A stretch of 64,000 nt of DNA from Zafaria cholistanensis (GCF_008580665.1 NZ_BKDJ01000001.1:62001-126000), one strand, 5' to 3'. Positions 1 to 8,737 are shown, counted from the first letter of the stretch. Notes: generated from the letters alone by a model not told the origin. Made by a program: numbers and translations.

Positions 1-609
1 CGAAGGCTGGGGGCGGGGGTGCTTCGCCGGGGTGCGGCCTTCCGGAGTGGTGCCCGTGGTGAACCCGGTGCTCCGTGGAGGCGCGGTGCCTTCCCAGGCC
101 GGAGCGGGAGCCGGAGCGGGAGCCGGGTTCGGGGACCCGGGGGCGGGCGCCCCGCCACGGGGCCGCTGGCGGGAAGCGACGAACCAGATGATGCCGCCGA
201 CCACCAGAAGCGTCCACAGGGTGCCGGGCCACCAGCCGCCGTTCCAGTGCCCGAACGGGGTGGGGAAGTCGGCCAGGCCCAGGAGGAAGGCAGCCAGTGC
301 ACCGGTCATGCCTGCGGTCCAGCGCCCGCGCCCTGCCTCCTGGAGGTGGATGCGGCCGTCCGGCTCCGGCAGCAGGGCCCAGGCAAGCCCGTACAGCAGC
401 AGCCCGGAGCCGGTGAAGACGGCCAGGACAACGACGAGGCCGCGGGCCAGCAGCGGGTCGATCCCGAAGCGCTGGCCCAGCCCTGCGGCCACGCCGCCGA
501 TCCAGCGTTCCTGGCTGCGCTGCACGCCCAGGCCGCGGATCCAGCGGAAGAAGCCATGTTCAACAGGTGGGGGTTCAACAGGTGGGGGTTCCACAGGTGC
601 GGTGTTCAT
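1..609 (-). CDS. PspC domain membrane protein (C-terminus beyond window)
   Basis: The reading frame starts with ATG at 607-609 and stays open to base 1, so 203 codons are visible and the end is missing. Residues 5-17 are a proline-rich repeat (PVEPPPVEPPPVE) encoded by near-identical 15-bp units at about 569-598. A PspC domain follows at about residues 19-85, with the signatures ERWIGGVAAGLGQRFGID and LLLYGLAWALLPEPDGR. Two further hydrophobic stretches (about 90-140) suggest a membrane protein, and the visible tail is rich in Pro and Ala. It is transcribed away from a PspC-containing sensor kinase about 125 bp off, an arrangement that suggests a shared envelope-stress response. The role is inferred. 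Confidence 0.75.
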   Translation of the reverse strand, partial: MNTAPVEPPPVEPPPVEHGFFRWIRGLGVQRSQERWIGGVAAGLGQRFGIDPLLARGLVVVLAVFTGSGLLLYGLAWALLPEPDGRIHLQEAGRGRWTAGMTGALAAFLLGLADFPTPFGHWNGGWWPGTLWTLLVVGGIIWFVASRQRPRGGAPAPGSPNPAPAPAPAPAWEGTAPPRSTGFTTGTTPEGRTPAKHPRPQPS

Positions 610-733
610 ATGTCCCATCGTTCCCGGCGGCGGGTCCCCCCACCATCGGGGGATCCCCTGAGGCGTCCCTGATCCTTCACCCGGCAACCCGGAAATAGGG
701 CCCCTGCCTGCCCGGACGTGCTTGGATGGAACC

Positions 734-2029
734 ATGACCGAACCCGCCGCCGGTCCCCGGCCGCCCCTGCTGCGCGGGACCCCGCGCGTGCTGGCCGGGG
801 TCTGCGCGGGCCTGGCCGTGCACCTGGGCCTGCCCGTGAAGGTGGTGCGCGGGGCGATGGTGGTTTCGGCGCTGCTGGGCGGGGCTGGAGTCCTGCTGTA
901 CCTGTGGCTGTGGCTGCTGGTTCCCAGCGTCGAGGACGCCGCCCGCGAGGCCGACCGCGAGGCGGCGGGCCGGGCCGGACTGCGGCTCGGGCCGCAGGCG
1001 CGTATAGAGGCAAACGGGCCGCAGGCGCGTTTAGGGGCTAGCATGCCGCCGGCGCGTTTCGGGGCAGGCACCTTGGGGAGCAAGGAGATCCTCGTCGGGG
1101 CCGCACTGCTGCTGCTGGCCGGGCTGCTCGCGGCGCAGGCGGCCGGAGTGGACGTGGCCTGGCATATCCTCTGGCCCGTGCTGGCCGTGCTGGCCGGAGC
1201 CGTGATCGCCTGGCTCCAGCTGGACGCCGTCAGCCGCGAAGGGCTCAGGCGCCGCGCGGGGGCCACGGGCGCCGCCGGCGTGGTTCGGCTGGCCGCGGGG
1301 CTGGGCCTCGTGGTGGCCGGGCTGGTGGTTCTGGTCTCCGGGGCCGTTCCCTGGGAGGACCTGTGGGCCGGGCTGGCCGTGGCGCTCGCCGTGCTGGCCG
1401 GGGTGTCCCTGGTGGCGCTGCCTTTTGCCGTGCGCACCTGGCGCGGCTTCGTGTCCGAACGCTCCGCCCGGATCCGCGCCGCCGAGCGCGCGGAGATCGC
1501 CGCCCACCTGCACGACTCGGTACTGCAGACACTGGCCCTGATCCAGAAGCGCGCCGGAGACGAGGTCCAGGTGGTGCGGCTGGCCCGTGCCCAGGAACGG
1601 GAACTGCGCCAGTGGCTCTACACGGACGGGGCCGCCCCGGAGGGGGAAATCTGCGAGGCCATCCGGGCCGCGGCGGCGGAGCTGGAGGACAGCCGGGGAG
1701 CCGTCATCGACGTCGTGGCGGTCGGGTCCCTGACCGGGCTGCCCGGTTACGACGCGTTGCTGCAGGCTGCCCGGGAAGCAATGCTCAACGCCGTCAAGCA
1801 CGCCGGCGGCACGGTCTCGGTGTACGTCGAGGCGGGCCCTGCGGGCGTGGACGTCTTCATCCGCGACCGCGGCCCCGGATTCGACCCGGACACCGTTGCC
1901 GAGGACCGGCTGGGGGTGCGGGAATCCATTGTCGGGCGCATGCGCCGCCACGGGGGCACCGCCACCATCCGCAGCGGCGACGGCACCGAAATCAGGCTGC
2001 ACATGCCCATGGAAGGGGACACCCCGTGA
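734..2029 (+). CDS. PspC-domain sensor histidine kinase
   Basis: Membrane sensor kinase of 431 residues. A PspC domain fills about residues 10-68 (RVLAGVCAGLAVHLGLPV). Several transmembrane segments lie at about 115-235. A HisKA_3-type dimerisation motif AHLHDSVLQTL carries the probable phospho-acceptor His260, and the HATPase_c domain follows with an N-box (EAMLNAVKHAGG) and a G-box (DRGPGFDP). I chose the ATG at 734; a TTG at 722 is in frame but less likely. The linker contains three copies of a short repeat (GPQARIEA, GPQARLGA, PPARFGA) from about 988 to 1070. The stop overlaps the regulator start by 4 bp, so the pair is translationally coupled. Confidence 0.88.
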   Translation: MTEPAAGPRPPLLRGTPRVLAGVCAGLAVHLGLPVKVVRGAMVVSALLGGAGVLLYLWLWLLVPSVEDAAREADREAAGRAGLRLGPQARIEANGPQARLGASMPPARFGAGTLGSKEILVGAALLLLAGLLAAQAAGVDVAWHILWPVLAVLAGAVIAWLQLDAVSREGLRRRAGATGAAGVVRLAAGLGLVVAGLVVLVSGAVPWEDLWAGLAVALAVLAGVSLVALPFAVRTWRGFVSERSARIRAAERAEIAAHLHDSVLQTLALIQKRAGDEVQVVRLARAQERELRQWLYTDGAAPEGEICEAIRAAAAELEDSRGAVIDVVAVGSLTGLPGYDALLQAAREAMLNAVKHAGGTVSVYVEAGPAGVDVFIRDRGPGFDPDTVAEDRLGVRESIVGRMRRHGGTATIRSGDGTEIRLHMPMEGDTP

Positions 2030-2673
2030 ACGAACCCATCGACGTTGTGGTGGTCGACGACCACGCTATCTTCCGGTCCGGACTGAAAGCCGACCTGGAT
2101 GCGCGGGTCCGGGTGGTCGGCGAGGCAGCCACCGTGGAGGAGGCGGTGGGAGCCGTGCACGAGCTGCGTCCCGCCGTCGTGCTCCTGGACGTCCACCTGC
2201 CGGGGGGCCGGGGCGGGGGAGGCGCGGAGGTGATCACCCGGTGTGGCGGGCTGCTGGGGCAGGTCAGGTTCCTGGCCCTGAGTGTTTCCGACGCCGCCGA
2301 GGACGTGGTGTCCGTGATCCGTGCCGGGGCGCGCGGCTACGTGACCAAATCCGTTTCCGGGCAGGAGATCTCCGATGCGGTCCAGCGCGTGGCCGGCGGG
2401 GACGCGGTGTTTTCGCCCCGGCTGGCCGGGTTCGTGCTGGATGCCTTCGGCACGCAGGCGGTGAGCACGGACGACGAGCTTGACCTGCTTTCGGCGCGGG
2501 AACTGGAGGTCATGCGGCTGATCGCGCGCGGGTACACCTACCGCGAGGTCGCCAAGGACCTGTTCATTTCGGTGAAGACCGTGGAGACCCACGTGTCCTC
2601 GGTGCTGCGCAAGCTGCAGCTGTCCAACCGCCATGAACTCACCCGCTGGGCCGTGGACCGGCGCATTCTCTAG
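2026..2673 (+). CDS. NarL/LuxR-family response regulator
   Basis: DNA-binding response regulator of 215 residues, partner of the overlapping kinase. The start is GTG at 2026, inside the kinase stop (GTGA overlap). The receiver domain has the acidic pair D11-D12, the probable phosphorylation site D55 in VVLLDVHLP and the conserved Lys in GYVTKSV. The C-terminal LuxR-type helix-turn-helix has LSARELEVMRLIARG and VSVKTVETHVSS-like features. By analogy with similar actinobacterial pairs it may control the divergent pspC gene. No operator was identified. Confidence 0.9.
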   Translation: MNEPIDVVVVDDHAIFRSGLKADLDARVRVVGEAATVEEAVGAVHELRPAVVLLDVHLPGGRGGGGAEVITRCGGLLGQVRFLALSVSDAAEDVVSVIRAGARGYVTKSVSGQEISDAVQRVAGGDAVFSPRLAGFVLDAFGTQAVSTDDELDLLSARELEVMRLIARGYTYREVAKDLFISVKTVETHVSSVLRKLQLSNRHELTRWAVDRRIL

Positions 2674-2718
2674 CCCAGCGTGGGGCCGGGCCGTGGCCGG
2701 TTCTGCTGCGGGCACGCA

Positions 2719-2744
2719 AAAGGGGCCCCGGCCGGGGCCCCTTT
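2719..2744. terminator. Bidirectional terminator hairpin
   Basis: Perfect 26-bp palindrome AAAGGGGCCCC-GGCC-GGGGCCCCTTT-like, between the convergent response regulator (stop 2673) and aminotransferase (stop 2753). The A-run and T-run on either side suit termination in both directions. Confidence 0.8.
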
Positions 2745-2752
2745 CGGGCGGA

Positions 2753-3943
2753 CTACTTGAGCAGGTCCTGGATGCGGCCCACGCCCTCGGCGAGGTCGTC
2801 GTCCCCCAGGGCGTAGGACAGGCGGATGAACCCGGAGGGGCCGAATGCCTCGCCCGGAACGACGGCGACCTCCGCCTTGTCCAGGATCAGCGCCGCCAGG
2901 TCGGCGGACGTCTCCGGACGGGCACCGGCAATCTCCCGGCCCAGCAGCCCGCGCACGTCGGCGTAGGCATAGAAGGCGCCCTCCGGGGTGGGGCAGTAGA
3001 TGCCGTCGACGGCGTTGAGCGCCTCGACCATGGCCCGGCGGCGGCGGTCGAAGGCCTTTTTCATCTCGTGCACCGCGTCCAGCGGGCCCGAAACGGCGGC
3101 GAGCGCGGCCATCTGGGACACGTTGGCGACGTTGGAGGTCGCGTGCGACTGCAGGTTGGTGGCGGCCTTGATGACATCGGCCGGTCCCGCCATCCACCCC
3201 ACGCGCCAGCCGGTCATGGCGTAGGTCTTGGCGACGCCGTTGAGGATGACGACCCTGTCGCCCAGCTCCGGCACCGCCGTGGCGATGGAGGTGAACTGCG
3301 CGGTGTCGTAGGTGAGGTGCTCGTAGATCTCGTCAGTGACGACCCAAAGCCCCTTGGAGGCGGCCCACTGGCCGATCTCCCTGACCTGCTCCGGGGAGTA
3401 GACGGCGCCGGTGGGATTGGAGGGGGAGACGAAGAGCAGGACCTTGGTCCGGTCCGTCAGTGCGGCGTCGAGCTGGTCCACGGTGACCTTGTAGCCCTGC
3501 TCCGGTCCGGCAAAGACGTCGACCGGCACGCCGCCGGCCAGCCGGATGGCCTCCGGGTAGGTGGTCCAGAACGGGGACGGAACCAGGACCTCGTCGCCCG
3601 GATCCAGCAGGGTGGCGAAGGTGTTGTACACGGCCTGCTTGCCGCCGTTGGTCACCAGGACCTGGGCCGCGTCGATCGCGTAGCCCGAATCGCGCAGGGT
3701 CTTTGCGGCGATCGCGTCCTTCAGTTCGGGAAGCCCCGCCGCGGGGGAGTAGCGGTGGAAGCGCGGGTCGCGGGCGGCGGCGACGGCGGCCTCGACGATG
3801 TAGTCAGGGGTGGGGAAGTCCGGCTCGCCCGCTCCGAAGCCGATCACGGGGCGGCCCGCAGCCTTGAGGGCCTTCGCCTTGGCGTCGACGGCGAGGGTGG
3901 CGGATTCGGCAATGGAACCGATACGGCGGGAGATGCGTGACAT
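2753..3943 (-). CDS. Class I/II pyridoxal-phosphate aminotransferase (aspartate aminotransferase type)
   Basis: Fold-type I PLP aminotransferase of 396 residues, the usual length for the AspC/PatA-like group. The visible signatures are SPSNPTG (Asn176, substrate and PLP contact), TDEIYE (Asp204, PLP ring nitrogen), and [14 protein letters not shown], where Lys239 is the Schiff-base lysine. The N-terminus [12 protein letters not shown] is typical of subgroup I-gamma aspartate/prephenate aminotransferases. The ATG at 3941-3943 has an AGGAAG ribosome binding site. It probably transfers amino groups between aspartate (or aromatic amino acids) and 2-oxoglutarate. Exact substrate cannot be read from sequence. 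It sits just before tRNA-Trp, secE and nusG on the opposite strand. Confidence 0.9.
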   Translation of the reverse strand: MSRISRRIGSIAESATLAVDAKAKALKAAGRPVIGFGAGEPDFPTPDYIVEAAVAAARDPRFHRYSPAAGLPELKDAIAAKTLRDSGYAIDAAQVLVTNGGKQAVYNTFATLLDPGDEVLVPSPFWTTYPEAIRLAGGVPVDVFAGPEQGYKVTVDQLDAALTDRTKVLLFVSPSNPTGAVYSPEQVREIGQWAASKGLWVVTDEIYEHLTYDTAQFTSIATAVPELGDRVVILNGVAKTYAMTGWRVGWMAGPADVIKAATNLQSHATSNVANVSQMAALAAVSGPLDAVHEMKKAFDRRRRAMVEALNAVDGIYCPTPEGAFYAYADVRGLLGREIAGARPETSADLAALILDKAEVAVVPGEAFGPSGFIRLSYALGDDDLAEGVGRIQDLLK

Positions 3944-4059
3944 GGCGCTTCCTGGGGTAAAGGGGGCTGGGCGGTTCCCAGCTTAGTCACGGCCCGGCGG
4001 CACGGTCATCTTGTGTCGCGGCCCCCAAAGACCCCTTCGACACGCCCTGCGCCAGCCGG

Positions 4060-4090
4060 TTCGACTTACGGCCCCAATGTGCAGTAGAGT
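4060..4090 (+). promoter_or_regulatory. Putative promoter for tRNA-Trp
   Basis: TTCGAC at 4060-4065 and TAGAGT at 4085-4090, spaced by 19 bp. The -35 matches the hexamer in front of rpoB and the -10 fits TANNNT. The spacing is slightly long, so this is a motif match only. Confidence 0.4.
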
Positions 4091-4165
4091 GTTTCCTCGG
4101 TGCTGGAAAGCGCCGCGGATGGAACGCGCTCATTGGGTGTGGGATGTCCACGGGCCCTGGCCCGA

Positions 4166-4238
4166 AGGGTAGTGGCGCAATTGGTAGCGCAGCGGTCTCC
4201 AAAACCGCAGGTTGCAGGTTCGAGTCCTGTCTGCCCTG
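4166..4238 (+). tRNA. tRNA-Trp (CCA anticodon)
   Basis: A 73-nt cloverleaf. The acceptor stem AGGGTAG (4166-4172) pairs with CTGCCCT (4231-4237, one G-T pair) and has a G discriminator. The D-arm is GCGC..GCGC, and the anticodon stem GCGGT/ACCGC holds the loop CTCCAAA with anticodon CCA at 4199-4201. The T-arm contains GGTTCGAGTCC. No CCA tail is encoded. Location just before secE is common in actinobacteria. Confidence 0.96.
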
Positions 4239-4280
4239 CGCAGTGGCAGCCCCTAGGGGCGGCTCGGCGAAATCCACGTC

Positions 4281-4317
4281 ACGGTGTGCCGTAGCCCTTG
4301 TGGCTGCGGCACACCGT
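4281..4317 (+). terminator. Terminator between tRNA-Trp and secE
   Basis: Sixteen-base-pair stem (4281-4296 with 4302-4317, loop CTTGT) followed by GTTGTTTC. It could end the tRNA transcript or act as a partial read-through terminator before secE. Confidence 0.65.
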
Positions 4318-4354
4318 GTTGTTTCAGTACGGTTTAAACGTGAAACGAGGGACA

Positions 4355-4621
4355 GTGACCGAAACGGCCGCAGGTAGCTCCCAAGGGGCACCCCACCACA
4401 AGAAGCAGGCCAAGACCGGTTTCTTTGCGGGCATCGCGCTGTTCTTTCGGCAGATGATTGCCGAGCTGCGCAAGGTCGTCACCCCGACCCGCAGCGAACT
4501 GGTCAACTACACGCTCGTGGTGCTCGGCTTCGTGGCCCTGGTCATGCTCATCGTCAGCGGCCTCGACTACGTGTTCGGCAACGGATCGATCCTGATCTTC
4601 ACGAACCCGACCGAGCAGTAG
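4355..4621 (+). CDS. secE: Preprotein translocase subunit SecE
   Basis: Small membrane subunit of the SecYEG protein-export channel, about 88 residues. The conserved cytoplasmic amphipathic part [19 protein letters not shown] comes before a single transmembrane helix (about residues 55-75, [19 protein letters not shown]). I prefer the GTG at 4355 because of the GAGG upstream; a GTG at 4340 would add five residues. The spacer to nusG is short, and the secE-nusG-rplK-rplA order is the standard bacterial one. SecY is encoded separately at 35881. Confidence 0.93.
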   Translation: MTETAAGSSQGAPHHKKQAKTGFFAGIALFFRQMIAELRKVVTPTRSELVNYTLVVLGFVALVMLIVSGLDYVFGNGSILIFTNPTEQ

Positions 4622-4679
4622 ACCGTCGGGCGTCCGCGCCACAGTTCTGGTGAACCAGTCAAAGAAAGCAGGAACCGCA

Positions 4680-5480
4680 GTGTCCGAGCAGGAACTCGAA
4701 CCGCACGCCAACGACGAGATCGTTGAGCTGGCCGCCGAGGTCGACGCCGAAGAGGCGCCGGCCGATTCCGTCGTTTCCGAGGACTCCGCCTCCGAGGATT
4801 CCGCCGACGTCGAGGACGCAGCCGGGCCCGCCGCCCCCGGGGCTGAGGCCGAAGCCGAAGCCGAGCCCGCCGTCGACCCGGTCGCCGAGTTCAAGGCCAA
4901 GCTTCGCCGCCAGCCGGGCGACTGGTACGTCATCCACTCCTACGCCGGCTACGAGAACCGCGTGAAGGTGAACCTGGAGACCCGTATCCAGACCTTGGGC
5001 ATGGAGGATTTCATCTACGAGATCCAGGTCCCCATGGAAGAGGTCGTGGAGATCAAGAACACCACCCGCAAGATCGTCCGCCGCGTGCGCATCCCCGGCT
5101 ACGTGCTGGTCCGCATGGAGCTGACCGACGCCTCGTGGGGCGCCGTGCGCCACACTCCGGGCGTCACCGGCTTCGTCGGCAATGCCCACGACCCGGTGCC
5201 GCTGAGCCTGGACGAGGTCTTCTCCATGCTGGAGCACACCGTCATCGCCGAGGCCACCGCCGCCGAGACCGGCAAGCCGGTACGCATTCCGGTCACCGAG
5301 GTCAACATCGACTTCGAGGTCGGCGAATCCGTGATCGTCAATGACGGCCCGTTCGAGACCCTCCCGGCGACCATCTCCGAGATCAAGCCGGAGTCTTCCC
5401 AGCTGGTGGTCCTCGTCTCCATCTTCGAGCGCGAGACCCCGGTGACGCTGTCCTTCAGCCAGGTCACCAAGATCCAGTAA
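4680..5480 (+). CDS. nusG: Transcription termination/antitermination factor NusG
   Basis: RNA polymerase-associated elongation factor of 266 residues, starting from the GTG at 4680 behind AGCAGGAA (a GTG at 4650 is also in frame). Residues 1-75 are a strongly acidic, low-complexity extension rich in Glu, Ala and Asp. The NGN domain begins at [16 protein letters not shown] (about 80) and runs to about 190. The KOW domain is at [17 protein letters not shown]. The E. coli protein is about 180 residues, so the extension is the main difference; similar tails are common in actinobacteria. Confidence 0.95.
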   Translation: MSEQELEPHANDEIVELAAEVDAEEAPADSVVSEDSASEDSADVEDAAGPAAPGAEAEAEAEPAVDPVAEFKAKLRRQPGDWYVIHSYAGYENRVKVNLETRIQTLGMEDFIYEIQVPMEEVVEIKNTTRKIVRRVRIPGYVLVRMELTDASWGAVRHTPGVTGFVGNAHDPVPLSLDEVFSMLEHTVIAEATAAETGKPVRIPVTEVNIDFEVGESVIVNDGPFETLPATISEIKPESSQLVVLVSIFERETPVTLSFSQVTKIQ

Positions 5481-5526
5481 CCCAGTCTTCGTCCCGCCCG
5501 GCCGCTTTACCGGGAGGCGACGATCC

Positions 5527-5547
5527 GGCCGCCGCGCCACGGCGGCC
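5527..5547 (+). other. Intercistronic hairpin nusG-rplK
   Basis: Perfect stem GGCCGCCG / CGGCGGCC with loop CGCCA between nusG and rplK. There is no T-run, so it is more likely an RNA processing or stability element than a full terminator. Confidence 0.45.
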
Positions 5548-5603
5548 AACCCCCCGGGCACGCTCCTGTGCATCGGGGAAACGTATGAGTAGAAGGACCC
5601 GAA

Positions 5604-6035
5604 ATGGCCCCCAAGAAGAAGGTCACCGGCCTCATCAAGCTGCAGATCCAGGCAGGCGCCGCCAACCCGGCCCCGCCGATCGGTCCGGCGCTTGGTCAGC
5701 ACGGCGTCAACATCATGGAGTTCTGCAAGGCGTACAACGCCGCGACGGAAGCCCAGCGCGGCAACGTCATCCCGGTGGAGATCACGGTCTACGAGGACCG
5801 CTCCTTCACCTTCGTCACGAAGACCCCGCCGGCCGCCGAGCTGATCAAGAAGGCCGCGGGCGTCCAGAAGGGCTCCGCCACCCCCCACACCACCAAGGTC
5901 GCCAAGCTGACCCAGGCCCAGGTCGAGGAAATCGCCCAGACCAAGCTTGAGGACCTGAACGCCAACGACATCGCCGCCGCCGCGAAGATCATCGCCGGCA
6001 CCGCCCGCTCCATGGGCATCACCGTCGAGGGCTAG
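5604..6035 (+). CDS. rplK: 50S ribosomal protein L11
   Basis: Binds 23S rRNA at the GTPase-associated centre and is needed for factor binding and the stringent response. At 143 residues it matches the family length. The N-terminal domain has the proline-rich hinge [16 protein letters not shown], the site associated with thiopeptide binding. The C-terminal RNA-binding domain includes [15 protein letters not shown] and ends [15 protein letters not shown] at 5604 follows GAAGGACCC. It is cotranscribed with rplA downstream. Confidence 0.97.
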
Positions 6036-6177
6036 TCCCCACCGCCTTTCCAGGCACCCCACCCCGTAAAAACAAAGAACGACGGCGGGACGCACCGCAC
6101 GCGGGCACCGCGCCGTCGCAGTGGCAGGGTCCAGCGCGACCCACTCGAGACCACGACTGCATAAGGAGAAAACGCAG

Positions 6178-6885
6178 ATGGCAAAGCGCAGCAAAGCATA
6201 CGAGGCAGCTGTAGCCAAGATCGATGGCGACAAGCTGTACGCCCCGTTCGAGGCAATCGAACTGGCCAAGGAGACCAACCCCTCCAAGATCGACGCCACC
6301 GTCGAGGTCGCCTTCCGCCTGGGCGTCGACCCGCGCAAGGCTGACCAGATGGTCCGCGGCACGGTGAACCTGCCCAACGGCACGGGCAAGACCGCCCGCG
6401 TCCTGGTGTTCGCCAACGGTGACAAGGCTGAGGCCGCGATCGCCGCCGGCGCCGACTTCGTGGGCTCCGACGACCTGATCGAGAAGATCTCCGGCGGCTG
6501 GACCGACTTCGACGCCGCCGTCGCCACCCCGGACCTGATGGGCAAGGTCGGCCGCCTGGGCAAGATCCTCGGCCCGCGCAACCTGATGCCGAACCCCAAG
6601 GTCGGCACCGTGACCATGGATGTCGCCAAGGCTGTCAACGACATCAAGGGCGGCAAGATCGACTTCCGTGTCGACAAGCACTCCAACCTGCACTTCATCA
6701 TCGGCAAGACCTCGTTCGACGCCACCAAGCTGGCCGAGAACTACGCCGCCGCGCTGGAAGAGGTGCTGCGCCTGAAGCCGTCCGCTTCCAAGGGCCGCTA
6801 CATCCAGAAGGCCACCCTGGCCACGACCTTCGGCCCCGGCATTCCGCTGGACCCGAACGTCACCAAGGTCGTCATCGAGGCCTAG
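6178..6885 (+). CDS. rplA: 50S ribosomal protein L1
   Basis: Two-domain protein of the 50S L1 stalk, which helps release deacylated tRNA; in many bacteria it also represses its own L11-L1 operon by binding the mRNA. It has 235 residues from ATG 6178 behind AAGGAGAAA. The family signature is seen in [19 protein letters not shown], with [16 protein letters not shown] after it. A strong hairpin 15 bp downstream ends the secE-rplA unit. Confidence 0.97.
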   Translation: MAKRSKAYEAAVAKIDGDKLYAPFEAIELAKETNPSKIDATVEVAFRLGVDPRKADQMVRGTVNLPNGTGKTARVLVFANGDKAEAAIAAGADFVGSDDLIEKISGGWTDFDAAVATPDLMGKVGRLGKILGPRNLMPNPKVGTVTMDVAKAVNDIKGGKIDFRVDKHSNLHFIIGKTSFDATKLAENYAAALEEVLRLKPSASKGRYIQKATLATTFGPGIPLDPNVTKVVIEA

Positions 6886-6899
6886 TCCCCGGGACTGGA

Positions 6900-6931
6900 G
6901 GGCCCGTCCGGCATTCGCCGGACGGGCCCTT
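6900..6931 (+). terminator. Terminator after rplA
   Basis: Perfect 13-bp stem (6900-6912 with 6917-6929), loop ATTC, then CTTT. It closes the L11-L1 transcription unit. Confidence 0.82.
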
Positions 6932-7057
6932 TGCCGTTCTGGCAAAAATTTTTCCGGTTCCGTCACGCCGGAGGAGGAATGGGCTGGAGATCAGGCCCCG
7001 TAACCTGCTAAGCTTTAGCTGTTGGCGCTTCCGCAGGCCAGCAGGCGCGCAGCGCCA

Positions 7058-7183
7058 CCATGCCGGTCTGGTTCCCCCAAGCCCTCCGGCATGGAATAGC
7101 CACGGTGCGTTCCCCCAAGCCGTACCGTGGTACCCCGGATCGGGCCGTTCCCCGCCGTCCCCCAAGTGGCGGGGAACGGCCCG
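7058..7183 (+). ncRNA. Three tandem hairpins with CCCCCAAG loops (6C-RNA-like)
   Basis: Three consecutive stem-loops each present the same loop. Hairpin A has CCATGCCGG (7058-7066) with CCGGCATGG (7086-7094) and TTCCCCCAAG in its loop. Hairpin B has CCACGGTGCG (7100-7109) with CGTACCGTGG (7121-7130) and loop TTCCCCCAAGC. Hairpin C has a perfect 16-bp stem (7141-7156 with 7168-7183) and loop GTCCCCCAAGT. Repeated C-rich loops on separate hairpins are the hallmark of the actinobacterial 6C RNA family. There is no coding potential here. A possible promoter is CTGGAG (6984) with TAAGCT (7009), weakly supported. Family membership is inferred from shape only. Confidence 0.6.
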
Positions 7184-7190
7184 TATCTGT

Positions 7191-7220
7191 ATCAGGTCTG
7201 TATCAATCAGGTCTGTATCA
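7191..7220. repeat. 15-bp tandem duplication
   Basis: ATCAGGTCTGTATCA occurs twice, head to tail and identical (7191-7205, 7206-7220), preceded by a partial copy (TCTGTATCA at 7186). It lies just behind the third C-loop hairpin. No function is evident. Confidence 0.85.
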
Positions 7221-7443
7221 GGGGCCCGCATCCGCACCGGTAACCACCGTGATCACCCTCCGGATGCCTGTCTTGGATGTTTTCCGGGGATGTTTGCTTG
7301 AGATGCTTGCGCGGCCCGCCGCGCTTTTTCTGTCTCCAGGGTGAGTTTGTTTCCGCCACGCGTTTCGTATCCCCTGCCCGGCCTTGGCCGCGGTCCCGGC
7401 ACCGGCGCCGGCCCCGCCTGCCCGCGGTGGTGCGGGCGCCGAT

Positions 7444-7472
7444 TTGGCCCGGGCCCGGTGCCGGGGTATGGT
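7444..7472 (+). promoter_or_regulatory. Putative rplJ-rplL promoter
   Basis: TTGGCC (7444-7449), 17-bp spacer, TATGGT (7467-7472). Transcription from about 7480 would produce the structured L10 leader that follows. Confidence 0.5.
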
Positions 7473-7478
7473 TAAGTC

Positions 7479-7641
7479 ACCAAAGACCGTCGGTCGATGA
7501 TTCTCCTTGTGCCTGCACTTGGTGGATAATCCGAAAGTTCCTCGCATGAGGACGGCCAGCGCAGGTGAACGAACTTATCCTCCCGAACCGTTTTCCGGTT
7601 CGGTCGAGGGCAAAGCCCCGTGCATCTGCGCGGGGCGTTTT
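7479..7641 (+). ncRNA. Ribosomal protein L10 leader
   Basis: This untranslated stretch upstream of rplJ has the layout of the L10 leader: AAGACCGTCGGTCG near the start, the middle segment GTGCCTGCACTTGGTGG, paired elements CTCGCATGAG and GCGCAGGTGAACG, and then a terminator. Such leaders are bound by the L10-L7/L12 complex, which represses rplJL. The assignment rests on position and general resemblance, not on a covariance-model search. Confidence 0.6.
7615..7641 (+). terminator. Intrinsic terminator/attenuator in the rplJ leader
   Basis: Nine-base-pair stem GCCCCGTGC / GCGCGGGGC (one G-T pair), loop ATCT, followed by GTTTTT. A terminator 66 bp before the rplJ start implies attenuation, so that a fraction of transcripts stops before L10. 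Confidence 0.78.
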
Positions 7642-7706
7642 TCATGTGGCCCCAGGGCCGGGGAACCGGGATGACCGGCACCGAACAATTCCCCGGAAGG
7701 AGGGTT

Positions 7707-8276
7707 ATGGCAACGCCGAGCAAGGTTTCCGCTGTCGCTGAAATCACCGCCGACTTCAAGGAGTCGTCCGCCGCTGTCCTGACCGAATACCGTGGGCTTT
7801 CCGTTGCACAGCTCAAGGAACTGCGCCGCTCGCTTGGTCTCGAGACCAAGTACGCGGTCGTGAAGAACACCCTGACTGGTATTGCAGCCAAGGAAGCGGG
7901 CATCGACGCGTTCGATGGCCAGCTTGCCGGCCCGACCGCCATCGCCTTCATCAAGGGTGACGCGGTTGCAGCTGCCAAGAGCCTCACGGATTTCGCTAAG
8001 GCCAACAAGGAACTCATCATCAAGACCGGCTACTTCGAGGGCAAGTCCCTTGACGCAGCCGGGGTTGCCGAACTGGCTGCCCTCGAGTCCCGCGAGTTCC
8101 AGCTGGCCCGCGTGGCTGGCGTCCTGAAGGCCCCGGCTGCCGCCGCGGCCCGCACCATCGACGCGCTGCGCCTGAAGCTCGAGGAGAACGGTGGCGCTGC
8201 CCCGGTTTCCGCCGAGGCCCCGGCCGCAGAGGCCGAGGAAGCTCCGGCTGCCGAAGCCGCCACCGAAGAAGCCTAG
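7707..8276 (+). CDS. rplJ: 50S ribosomal protein L10
   Basis: Anchors the L7/L12 dimers to the 50S stalk. It has 189 residues from ATG 7707, behind a strong ribosome binding site GGAAGGAGG. The N-terminal rRNA-binding part contains [19 protein letters not shown] and [15 protein letters not shown]. The C-terminal helix that holds L7/L12 is followed by an Ala/Glu-rich tail of about 25 residues. Expression is probably controlled by the leader directly upstream. Confidence 0.97.
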   Translation: MATPSKVSAVAEITADFKESSAAVLTEYRGLSVAQLKELRRSLGLETKYAVVKNTLTGIAAKEAGIDAFDGQLAGPTAIAFIKGDAVAAAKSLTDFAKANKELIIKTGYFEGKSLDAAGVAELAALESREFQLARVAGVLKAPAAAAARTIDALRLKLEENGGAAPVSAEAPAAEAEEAPAAEAATEEA

Positions 8277-8341
8277 AGCTCCTTCACCCCACCCCCTTCT
8301 TGCGGCGCCCCGGCGCCGCCTCACCGAAAGGACGCCACACC

Positions 8342-8719
8342 ATGGCGAAGCTCACCACTGAAGAGCTGCTTGAAGCTTTCAAGGAAATGACCATCATCGA
8401 GCTCTCCGAGTTCGTCAAGACCTTCGAGGAGACCTTCGAGGTCACCGCCGCTGCCGTCGCCGTTGCAGGCCCGGCTGGCGGTGCCGGCGAAGCCGCTGTC
8501 GAAGAGAAGACCGACTTCGACGTCGTGCTCGAGGCTGCCGGCGACAAGAAGATCGCCGTCATCAAGGAAGTTCGCGCCCTGACCTCCCTGGGTCTGAAGG
8601 AAGCCAAGGACCTGGTTGACAGCGCTCCGAAGGCCGTCCTGGAAGGCGCCAACAAGGAGACCGCCGAGAAGGCCAAGGAAGTCCTCGAGGCTGCCGGCGC
8701 CACGGTTACCCTCAAGTAG
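8342..8719 (+). CDS. rplL: 50S ribosomal protein L7/L12
   Basis: Multi-copy acidic stalk protein that recruits translation GTPases. It has 125 residues from ATG 8342 after GAAAGGACG. The N-terminal dimerisation domain ([20 protein letters not shown]), an Ala/Gly-rich hinge and the factor-binding C-terminal domain ([20 protein letters not shown]) are all present. A strong terminator follows immediately, and rpoB is not adjacent here. Confidence 0.97.
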   Translation: MAKLTTEELLEAFKEMTIIELSEFVKTFEETFEVTAAAVAVAGPAGGAGEAAVEEKTDFDVVLEAAGDKKIAVIKEVRALTSLGLKEAKDLVDSAPKAVLEGANKETAEKAKEVLEAAGATVTLK

Positions 8720-8737
8720 GCTTTCCGCCTCTTCGAC

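Noticed and set aside
7060-7344. Open frame of 94 codons over the C-loop hairpins
   Set aside because: The region is dominated by palindromes and repeats, with no ribosome binding site and no family resemblance. An RNA function explains it better.
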